A DNA stretch of 11,496 bases from positions 1 to 11,496 of the forward strand of contig JAAMPI010001678.1 of the NCBI GenBank assembly GCA_013054445.1. The letters run 5' to 3'. The notes under the pieces are model-generated. The model was not told the DNA's origin. It saw only the letters and a list, made by a program, of their open reading frames with translations, and made no database searches. Positions 1 through 6,390 of the stretch are shown here, piece after piece (position 1 is the first letter of the stretch; every line of letters begins with the position of its first letter). The DNA is from Cudoniella acicularis (lineage: Eukaryota > Ascomycota > Leotiomycetes > Helotiales > Helotiaceae). The position numbers were made by a program, and so were the translations under genes.

Positions 1-430
1 GTGGATTTAGTTAGCCTCCTTCTTCACCTGATTTAAACCTTATTAAGAAGGTCTAGCGGTAGATAAAAGGAGAGCTAAATGAAATGGCTTATAAGCTAAG
101 AACTAAGGAAGGATTAATAGTAGTAATCTAGGGGGCTTTAGGACCGGGTAGACCTACGTGATTACTGTCACCGTATAGAACAAAATAACNTGTAAAATTN
201 AGGACGTTATTAANGTANNAGGGNTAGCTACTATTATTTAAAGTTGTAGCTAAAAAAACTCTTGAATTAAGTATATAATAATTTTTTAAAGTAGTAGGTG
301 GATTTTTAAGGGGCTCGCTTAGTGTGCGACGAGCCATGGCCCTAACTCTTACTTTATCTCGAAAGCCGACAAATGTTAAGTAATTCTGTAAGAAGAGTTT
401 TAAAGGGCACACGTTTTTAAAACTAAACAC
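1..430. repeat. AT-rich degenerate repeat, probably RIP-decayed
   Basis: The stretch is rich in TA, TTA and TAG and poor in CA/TG, like the transposon relics at 3600-4800, and it holds the only ambiguous bases of the window (190, 200, 214, 218, 219, 224). One open frame crosses it on the minus strand (430-128) and includes a short ordinary-looking peptide, GFRDKVRVRAMARRTLSEP, but I do not recognise it and the frame runs through the ambiguous bases. I read it as the end of an old repeat that was hard to assemble. Positions 431-599 hold no gene that I can see and are probably the 3' flank of the gene ending at 600. Confidence 0.5.
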
Positions 431-599
431 TAGTCACGTTTATGAAAGTCATAAACAAACGCAACTTTGTGGGCTTGAGAATAGAAATTCTTTCCTCATA
501 GACTTGTAACTTAAATGAAACTTTTCTCATCCTATACACCAAAGCTTTTAATAGACCCTAAAAGCCAAGAATCTTCCAAATTTCAATGCACTTTCTGCC

Positions 600-1207
600 T
601 TAGCCCGATGTTCCCTTTTCGTCGCCGTTCAGACTTCCGCGATAGATATACTGATTATTGCCAGCGGCGTACTGGTCCGCGATAAAACTGCCGCCAGCAA
701 ATACGCCGCTGAACGTGTGGCCCACTTGCGACACTGTCTGGTCATCCTTCTTCCCGATGCCCTGCGGCTTCTTCTCTTTTGTATCTGGTAAGGTATCATG
801 TGTTGGCTCGACATTTGGGGCTTTCTGAGCTGCCGTATTGTTGGAGTTTTCAGGGAAAGTGTCGCGGCTCAGGGAGGCCAGTTTCTTAGCACGTTCAAGA
901 ACTGCCAGGATTAGAAAGAGCTTTTTGTGTTTTTGTTTCTATCTCCCTTTTAAAATTAAGGCAAGAGACGATTTCTGAGACAAACCCTTTTCTAGAACTA
1001 CATATGCATCCTCTCGCCCCCCTAATATGCCGAGGTTCTTCAAACTTTAAGTTGTAAGCAGTTAGAACAATCTCTTCAGTGTTTGGCCTAGTTCGGGAGG
1101 CAGGGAACTTACAGCTCAGTGAACTCAGGTGTGGGTTCTTCGACTCCTTCGGGGTCGGTTGTGGGGGCAACACCTGAGAATGGGATGATAGTTTTTTGAT
1201 CTGCCAT
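600..1207 (-). CDS. Unknown small protein, three exons
   Basis: I do not recognise this protein. The model joins exon 1 (1207-1113, starting MADQKTIIPFSG), exon 2 (1044-986) and exon 3 (901-600, ending in TAA), giving 151 residues. Intron 1 (1112-1045) has a perfect GTAAGT donor, a CTAAC branch site and an AAG acceptor. Intron 2 (985-902) has a weaker GTTTGT donor but a good CTAAT...GGCAG end. The small middle exon is what makes the frames agree: joining exon 1 directly to exon 3 gives an immediate stop. The N-terminal third is acidic and Pro/Thr-rich, residues about 32-65 look like a helical LLKNLG...VLERAKKLASL segment, a charged Lys-rich linker follows near residues 90-103, and the C-terminus is Gly/Ala/Tyr-rich. 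No signal peptide or membrane segment is visible. The splice pattern is supported only by frame and motif. Confidence 0.6.
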
Positions 1208-1748
1208 GATGACGTGTGTGCAGATCGATAAGATATATGTGCGTGAGAAGTCGAATCGGAGAAATTGCTCCCCTCCTTGGATGATTATCTTGGTATTTAT
1301 TTTGCGAAAAGTCGCTCGATATTGACTCACTCAAAATGTTGCTAATGTTATACCAAATAACGTGGCAGGAATCGCACCCCAGCAAATCAGCAACATCACT
1401 TATTAAATCTTACTTGACCACTTGGGCTCAGCCGATTTGTTAAAGGAAGAAAAAGGAACGACTTATCCCTGAGTATCTGAAGCTGAATCGTCTCGTTCTG
1501 CAGAAGTACAAGCGGCGGATTCTCGGGTATGCAAGGCTGGGATGGTTGATGTCAACCTGAGCTGTATTCCTGCCCGAGCATATGACCAACCAAGGCCCGA
1601 CGCCCGGTTTGTTAGATATACATAGGTCTTGACCTCCAATTCATTCAGGATCATTTTGTCAGCTTCCTGCTATTCTTGTCATGTCGCTCCGACACCTTGC
1701 ATGAAGAACATTTGCCTTCTGTTCAGACGATACTTGCGAACGGTAACG
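1208..1748. promoter_or_regulatory. Shared divergent promoter region
   Basis: About 540 bp separates the start codons of two genes that point away from each other (1207 on minus, 1749 on plus), so both promoters and 5' leaders must lie here. An ATG-started open frame of 63 codons (1654-1463, minus) crosses it, but it has no recognisable motif and overlaps the expected leader of the plus gene, so I do not call it a gene. No clear TATA box or operator was seen. Confidence 0.45.
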
Positions 1749-2342
1749 ATGCCCAAGAGAGACGATTTCTTCATCAACCCCAAAGACCATCTTGAAATCA
1801 ACATCATTGAACTCGCTGCGAATGAAGCCAATGCTCAAATCGTGGCCCCTGCTACTTCCGAAAATGGGTTCTCTAAGTTGGAGTGGACACCAGCATGCCA
1901 AAAAGTACTAGAAGAATACTACTCTGGGTTTTTCTCCAATGTGCGACTCTTTCTTTCTGCCGCACTGAATCATTTTTGAACCTGTTGCTAACTGCGATAT
2001 GTCAACCAGCTCTCCTCTACCTCCGCCGAAGACAGCATAGTACTGCGCTCCTCCGTCAAATCCACATCAAGCGAAGTCTTTAGCCTTCCAGCCGGGAAGA
2101 CGTTTATGTTACCGCATCCCACGAACTCGTATATCGTGATTCCCCTAGCAAAAACAGGAGACGTGAGGGTTGAAGTTGTGGATGACACGGCGCTGAAGGA
2201 GATAGAGTGTATTGATTGGGAACCTGGAAGTATGATATACATGAAGGGCACGGTGGGGCTGAAGTGCTTGATAAATGGCGGAGCTCCTGCAAGTGTTCTA
2301 TGTATCATATTGGGGCTAAGCTATATTGAAGAAGGGTCATAG
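1749..2342 (+). CDS. Unknown protein, two exons
   Basis: Exon 1 (1749-1940) encodes 64 residues starting MPKRDDFFINPKDHLEIN; exon 2 (2010-2342) encodes 110 more and stops at TAG, giving 174 residues. The 69-bp intron (1941-2009) has a GTGCGA donor, a textbook TGCTAAC branch site and a CAG acceptor, and joins codons exactly in phase 0. The second half reads as an alternating beta-type protein (for example YIVIPLAK, VRVEVVDD, GSMIYMKG, VLCIILGL), compatible with a small beta-sandwich or beta-barrel fold, but I cannot name the family. There is no signal peptide. An in-frame ATG at 1701 would add 16 residues; I prefer 1749 because of the A at -3 and the hydrophilic start. It converges with the coiled-coil gene and their stop codons are only 46 bp apart. 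Confidence 0.6.
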
Positions 2343-2388
2343 TTTGAAAGAGACAAAAGCGGCTATGCCTACAACAAATCTTCTGCTC

Positions 2389-3324
2389 TCAACTCCTACT
2401 CCTCAAACCTGCTCGTATCTGGTTCGGAATATTAAAATTGGAATCCATTGGCTTCTCATCATATCCAATAGGCAACACGAGTTGATTCTGCCTAGCCAAT
2501 TTGTCCTCCAATACCATTTTCTCGAGCTCACATCTGTCAAGGCGCGTTCTCAGCATAATTTTCTCCTCTTCATATTCGTGTAGCTTCTCTTTCAAGAATT
2601 TTATCATCACTCCCTTCTCTGGACAACACCTAGTATCTTTTGTCATCTCAGGGGAGGGAGACTCGTATAGCGGCGGGGAAGGATACGGTGAGAACGCATC
2701 ACGTCGATGTTGATTAAACGCCATCAGAGCCATGTCATCATTCGCTCCATGTGCATGCAAATGGCCGAAAACGATATTAATGGCGCTTTTATTAGCAATG
2801 GTCGGTGGATGGTTTATGGTAGTATCTCCTCTTTCTGCAGTTTGTTAGGTTAGTGTAAGGAGACATTACGAAGAGAAGAAAGGGAGAGAGTTGGGTGACA
2901 GAAATCTATTGCTTACTGTGCACAGGGCTGTACACATGAATATCCTGATCTCCGAGCGCGGCGTATTTATCCGCAGACATTATATTTCCAAAGAGTTTCC
3001 CGCTTAGAGCATGGCCATTGCTCACTTGTGATGGATTTGGGACAGGATCACCTTTGGGGGCTTCTCTGGTCGGGAGCGGAGCGGCATTGGGAAAATTGTC
3101 GGGTGCCTGCGTTCTTTCGGGGCCTTTGGGTCTAGGGGCTTCGTGTACTTCTTCTTTGTTCGTGCCTCTCACTTCTCTGGCCGGGAGTGGGGCGCATTGG
3201 GAAAATCGTCAGGTTCCTGCGTTCTTTCGGGGCCTTCGGGCATAGGGGCTTCGTGTTCTTCTTCCTTGTCCGTGCCTCTCAACATTCTCCAAAAGAAGTC
3301 CAGGAGCCAACGCATCCAATGCAT
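2389..3324 (-). CDS. Coiled-coil protein with tandem repeat; frame broken once
   Basis: Unrecognised protein. Exon 1 runs 3324-2917 and exon 2 2834-2389 (TGA stop). The 82-bp intron (2916-2835) has a GTAAGC donor, two overlapping CTAAC branch motifs and a TGCAG acceptor, and links the frames exactly (phase 1). The start chosen is the ATG before HWMRWLLDFFWRML, a Trp-rich hydrophobic N-terminus that might anchor in a membrane. Then follow two acidic, Pro-rich repeat units (RGTDKEEEHEAP / RGTNKEEVHEAP), a linker, and a strong heptad-type coiled coil in exon 2 (about residues 213-256, MIKFLKEKLHEYEEEK onward). The frame is lost in the first repeat unit near 3193-3194, where one C present in the second copy is absent; one added base gives about 284 residues. 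Either an assembly error, a disabled gene, or an intron over the second repeat explains this. Confidence 0.55.
3060..3280 (-). repeat. Tandem duplication inside the coiled-coil gene
   Basis: Two adjacent diverged copies lie on the minus strand: 3280-3171 (110 bp) and 3170-3060 (111 bp). Both begin GAGAGGCACG and share long blocks such as CCGAAAGAACGCAGG and a final CCAGAGAAG. The 111-bp copy is a whole number of codons (37); the 110-bp copy lacks one C near 3193, which is where the reading frame breaks. Confidence 0.9.
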
Positions 3325-3467
3325 ATGAAGATAGAATGAAGCATAAGGGCATAGGTTGAGAGAATTGGATGAGGCTAGGAGAGTAGTAATTTCAATCGCT
3401 TCCACTACTTAGGAGGGTAGAGGCTTTGTGTTACCCTTACGTGATACGAGCTTTTCGCTGTTCGCCA

Positions 3468-3524
3468 AGGCTCACTGGCATCGCTAGCGGCTCCCACCGG
3501 AGCCTTCTAGCTCCCAGTGAGCCT
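3468..3524. repeat. 57-bp nested palindrome (three-part hairpin)
   Basis: Three pairs of perfect arms are nested around one 4-base loop: AGGCTCACTGG (3468-3478) with CCAGTGAGCCT (3514-3524); GCTAG (3483-3487) with CTAGC (3507-3511); GGCTCC (3489-3494) with GGAGCC (3499-3504); loop 3495-3498. It sits in a GC-richer block (about 3425-3590) that borders the AT-rich relics, which suggests the end of a non-autonomous element or a folded repeat RNA. I cannot assign a family. Confidence 0.85.
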
Positions 3525-3589
3525 ATTCGCTCACGACGCTTCAAAGCTCGCCCTGCGGGGCTTAGACTATGTTATGAGCCCGTAAGCTT

Positions 3590-3982
3590 AGTATTATAGA
3601 CGCGACTTGAATAGCTATTATTAGTAAATAAATAATAGCGTAGGTTAGTATTATCTATAAGTAACTATATCTGTCTATAGACTTCCCTTGATCTTTCGTT
3701 TCTTTTTCTGTTTAGTATAACTTCTAAATAAATAATATAAGTTATATCTATTCTTTTAATTCCTTTCTTATAGACCAGCTACTAATATTTATAGTCTATA
3801 GCATGTCTTAACTAACTACTACTAATACCGCCGCCGCTATCCTCGCCGCCGCCTACGGTACTAGCCCTACTACTACTATACCTACTACACCTACTATACT
3901 AATTCTCCCGACCCCACCTTCCCCCACCTTCCCTCCCTCCCCTCCCTACCCCCGCTATAGCCTCTCTCGCTAGGCTAGTCCC
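3590..3982. other. Degenerate repeat DNA with low-complexity and G-rich tract
   Basis: 3590-3810 is TpA-rich and looks RIP-decayed. On the minus strand a frame of roughly 65 codons (about 3780-3570, including KKGIKRIDITYIIYLEV) is broken once by a TAG that a CAG codon would explain; I do not recognise it. 3811-3900 consists of CTA/CCG-type triplet repeats. 3912-3953 is a pyrimidine tract whose minus strand carries repeated runs of three or more G (3931-3953). No gene is called. Confidence 0.5.
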
Positions 3983-4197
3983 TGTTACAGCCCTGCAAAG
4001 GCACTAGGGCCCTGACGTCACGTAGGGACGTATTTGCAAGAAGGTGCTATATTACGAAGAAACTAAGCTAAGGAGAGAAGAAGAGAGGTGGCCCTGAAGG
4101 GGCCTTATATACAGGAGGTGAGTCTAGCACGGACTAGGACACGTGACAAGGGGGGACGCGTCAGGTAAAGGGGACGCGTTAAACCAGGTCTGTGACA
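3983..4197 (-). mobile_element. Probable solo LTR or LTR fragment of a retrotransposon
   Basis: A 215-bp unit is bounded by TGTTACAG (3983) and CTGTGACA (4197), inverted termini that match at 7 of 8 positions and carry the TG...CA ends usual for LTRs. Read on the minus strand it starts TGTCACAGACC and holds a TATATAAG box (4111-4104), as expected for an LTR promoter; that sets the orientation. It is less TpA-rich than its flanks. I see no primer-binding site, polypurine tract or target-site duplication (flanks GTCCC and ATAAC differ), so it may be a truncated or solo LTR. Its right edge abuts a decayed pogo transposase reading frame. Confidence 0.55.
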
Positions 4198-4475
4198 ATA
4201 ACTATAAAGAAGAGGATAAACATTAGAGCGTACTCTATAGAGAGGTATAAGTTACTAATGTTCTATAATTAGAGGCTTTTTAGCCTAAGCCTATATTATC
4301 GTGCGAACTAGCTTACCTAGTTCTTTCCTACCCTATCTCCCTTAATCTCTTTAACTAGATTCTTAACGATTTAACTAGTTAGTGGTATACCTTGATTCGT
4401 AAGATTATTAATCCGCTGAATCAGTGTCTCTTCTTACTCGTTAGTAAGACACTAGTGGTAAAAAGAGTTATTGTA
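4198..4475 (-). pseudogene. RIP-decayed pogo/Fot1-type transposase fragment
   Basis: Reading minus from about 4475 gives a transposase-like peptide in one frame: an LTNE.EETLIQRINNLTN block, GIPLTS, IVKNLVKEIKGDRVGKN, then VS.FVRR and IEYALMFILFF (dots are stop codons). From memory of the family this matches the CENP-B-type HTH region of fungal pogo/Fot1/Flipper DDE transposases. The stops fall where Gln (CAA/CAG) or Trp (TGG) is expected, so each is explained by C-to-T change in a CpA context on one strand or the other. The sequence stops at the LTR-like unit beginning at 4197; the catalytic DDE part is absent. Confidence 0.7.
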
Positions 4476-4501
4476 GTAGGGATGCTGGCACTGGTGCTGG
4501 T

Positions 4502-4536
4502 TCTAGGTCACGTGGTTCACAGACACGTGACCTAGA
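4502..4536. repeat. 35-bp perfect palindrome with two CACGTG boxes
   Basis: Arms TCTAGGTCACGTG (4502-4514) and CACGTGACCTAGA (4524-4536) are perfect 13-bp inverted copies around a 9-base loop. Each arm contains CACGTG, a bHLH E-box core, and the LTR-like unit nearby has another (about 4140-4145). It lies between two pogo relics, so it is more likely part of a repeat than a host promoter. Confidence 0.85.
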
Positions 4537-4552
4537 CGAAGGAGGATAAAAG

Positions 4553-4804
4553 ACGTGTTCTTAGGCAGCTTAGCTTCCTCTTCTTAAGTCAAATTAATGT
4601 CTATTTGAACTCCCTTCCTTTTGGGTTGTATCTGTCCTTCTACATTATCCTCCTTTTTTAACTTCGTAAGCCCTCTTATACGCCTAGACAGCGAACTATA
4701 GTCGTAACTATACTTTTTACAGCATTAGCATAATTTGCGAATTCTCCTCTTTCGATTGTAGCAATTGCGGCGTCAATCGTAGCTGATTTGTCCTTTCTAG
4801 CTAA
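4553..4804 (-). pseudogene. Second pogo-type transposase N-terminal relic
   Basis: From 4804 the minus strand reads KSATIDAAIATIERGEFANY, then after a one-base shift SSLSRRIRGLTKLKKEDN and, after a further run, INLT.EEEAKLPK with a TAA stop in place of an expected Glu or Gln. This is the psq-type helix-turn-helix found at the N-terminus of fungal pogo-like transposases (AI..IE.GEF...A, SLSRRIRG). The frame shift, the stop and the TpA-rich composition mark it as dead. It may be a different copy from the fragment at 4198-4475, because both contain an LT.E.E block. The remainder of the element is missing. Confidence 0.65.
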
Positions 4805-5031
4805 TTTTTAGTGTTGTAGGATAAATTTAAAATTCGCGTGTTTTGGGGCGGGATTTCGGTTATACCTTCACATACAAGAAGCTTCGGCGAAGCTGACATC
4901 AGACGGCATCATTCCTATAACATAAAAACTCTAAACCGCCTTCTATTTTCCTCAAATCTCCTAGTCCGTGGTCACATTAAACCAAAATCATTCCAATATT
5001 TCCCTCATCTACAAAACCTAAGATCAAAAAC
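4805..5031 (+). promoter_or_regulatory. Upstream region of the VOC gene
   Basis: This short region between the last transposon relic and the ATG at 5032 must hold the VOC promoter and leader. Composition returns to normal near 4840. The A-rich context AAAAACATGTCC gives a favourable A at -3 for the start codon. No clear TATA box was seen. Confidence 0.35.
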
Positions 5032-5457
5032 ATGTCCGCCCCCAAACCCGACCCCACAGCCCCCTCCTCCATCGAAATCGGGCTCCCCGTCGCCTCCCTC
5101 CCGCCAATGCGGCACTTCTACGCCTCCATCCTAGGTCTGGAACCAGCAGGACGCACCTCATTAAACGGCACTCAAATTGAAGCCTTCAGATTCGGTAACT
5201 CGGTGCTCAAACTATCTTACTTTGCTCAAGCAGAAGTGCGGCCGGAACCGCATCCAGTGGAATTCAAGAACGGGTATTTGACACTGCGAGTCACGGATGC
5301 GGAGGCGACGGTGAATAGGTGTGAGAGTGAGGGTGTGAGGGTTGTTAGGCCGTTGGGGGAGGCGGTGATGGGAAGCGGGAAGAGGGTGAAGTTTGCGTTT
5401 GTGGGGGATCCGATGGGGAATGCGATTGAGATTGTGGAGGGGGATGCTTGGAGTTGA
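5032..5457 (+). CDS. VOC superfamily (glyoxalase/dioxygenase-fold) protein
   Basis: A single-exon gene of 141 residues, typical for a one-domain VOC protein. The fold shows two beta-alpha-beta-beta-beta modules: residues about 14-66 (IEIGLPVASLPPMRHFYASI followed by LGL) and about 79-138 (GYLTLRVTDAEATVNRCESE and GDPMGNAIEIVEG). The closing D-P-x-G-N-x-I-E-I motif is the family hallmark, its Glu being a usual metal ligand. Members include glyoxalase I, fosfomycin and bleomycin resistance proteins and ring-cleaving dioxygenases; I cannot assign the substrate. There is no signal peptide, so the protein is probably cytosolic. Composition is odd: the first 130 nt are very C-rich, the last 180 nt G-rich and nearly C-free, without any frame loss. 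It is one of the few clean genes here, lying just right of the repeat block. Confidence 0.9.
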   Translation: MSAPKPDPTAPSSIEIGLPVASLPPMRHFYASILGLEPAGRTSLNGTQIEAFRFGNSVLKLSYFAQAEVRPEPHPVEFKNGYLTLRVTDAEATVNRCESEGVRVVRPLGEAVMGSGKRVKFAFVGDPMGNAIEIVEGDAWS

Positions 5458-5789
5458 AGCTATGTATGAGTCCGAGTCTGATATGGTTACATGTCGATTT
5501 GGCAAACTTGCTTGCAAGTCTGCACTTAGCTAAACATATGTTTGATTCCCATACTGCCTTTGATAAATCGGGGGTTATATCTTGACCGTATTTCATGACA
5601 TAGAAGTCGTCGTTGAATAGAAAAGTAGTACTCTTAGTGCGTTCAAAAAGTCTTCATTAATGCTCCTCCAAATCTGCTCGCAATCCAATTAGAAGTATCC
5701 AAACCTGAGCTCACCAGAAAGAAAATAAAACGTCTGCCGGAAGAAACTTTAAGTGAGTTTTAAATACAACTATTGACACAAAAACTCGC
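5458..5789. other. Intergenic region, no gene seen
   Basis: This is the 3' flank of the VOC gene leading into the aldehyde dehydrogenase relic. Two minus-strand open frames here (5517-5212 and 5596-5345) are antisense shadows that run back into the VOC gene. I see no RNA gene or clear repeat. Confidence 0.4.
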
Positions 5790-6041
5790 AATTCCAACAA
5801 CTTGATCTATTCAAAATCGCAATACCATCGAGACCATCAATCCATTCACCGGAGAGCTTGCTCTGGTTTCCACTGCGTTGAAAGAAGACCTCCATGAGTG
5901 CTGCCACACAGCAGCAAAGAGTGCATTTGTAGGTGATTGAAAGAACGCCCAAGGAGATTACCGGCAGGGGCGCCTCTCAAGCTAGCTGACATGATTCAAG
6001 GAGATGGGGACAAGTTCGCTATGATTGAGGCGTCATATATT
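5790..6041 (+). pseudogene. Aldehyde dehydrogenase N-terminal relic
   Basis: From 5821 the plus strand reads NTIETINPFTGELALVSTAL then KEDLHECCHTAAKSAFVGD, which matches the start of the NAD(P)-dependent aldehyde dehydrogenase family (E-T-I-N-P-x-T-G-E, then the A..AF helix). The next codon is TGA where the family has Trp; the frame continues KNAQGDYRQGRL, is lost near 5976-5980, and resumes one frame over as KLADMIQGDGDKFAMIEA. Upstream, 5790-5819 resembles the family's INN...SKS segment in yet another frame. About 85 of roughly 500 residues remain; the catalytic Cys/Glu region is absent and nothing after 6041 continues the family. It is a dead fragment. Confidence 0.7.
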
Positions 6042-6390
6042 TAGATTCTTTTTGGGGGTGTTAGGGAAAGTTGATACTGAACGTGGAATGAAGTGAATAC
6101 GTTGGACGGATAGACGAACTTGAAGATGGTCAAAATTTTGCTATTTTGCCTGAAGCAGAAGCTGTAGCTTTGAATACTATTTCTATAGTATGCTCGGCGG
6201 CTTCTTAATAAAGAGCCCCCTCCCCTATTAATTCCGTCCGTGCTAAAGAGCCCTCTTGTTCTCCTGGCTTCGTGGGCCCATGTTTCGGCTAGTGAGAACT
6301 GAACATTCGTGCCGACATTTCGACGTATTATACATACAATTACTTTCGCGCAAAGCCAGGTGATTAAGACATTGTGTTATTCTAACCTCG
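6042..6390. other. Intergenic region, no gene seen
   Basis: This is the 3' flank of the DUF3716-like gene on the minus strand. A minus-strand frame enters it from 7010 but is the out-of-frame shadow of that gene. A short imperfect direct repeat (TAAAGAGCCCCC near 6209 and TAAAGAGCCCTC near 6244) is the only pattern noticed. Confidence 0.4.

Noticed and set aside
128..430. A 100-codon minus-strand frame at the left end
   Set aside because: It crosses ambiguous bases in AT-rich degenerate DNA and I recognise no family, so it is described only as part of the repeat.
895..1113. Reading 1112-902 as one single 211-bp intron
   Set aside because: Direct joining of the outer exons gives an immediate TGA; the two-intron model fits both phases and contains a CTAAC branch site at the right place.
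1463..1654. A 63-codon ATG-started frame on the minus strand
   Set aside because: It lies in the divergent promoter, has no motif and shows no splice link to the gene starting at 1207.
3018..3328. Two plus-strand frames with repeated Gly/Ser/Leu peptides
   Set aside because: They are antisense shadows of the tandem duplication in the coiled-coil gene.
5770..5952. A 60-codon minus-strand frame
   Set aside because: It begins at a non-ATG codon and is antisense to the aldehyde dehydrogenase relic.
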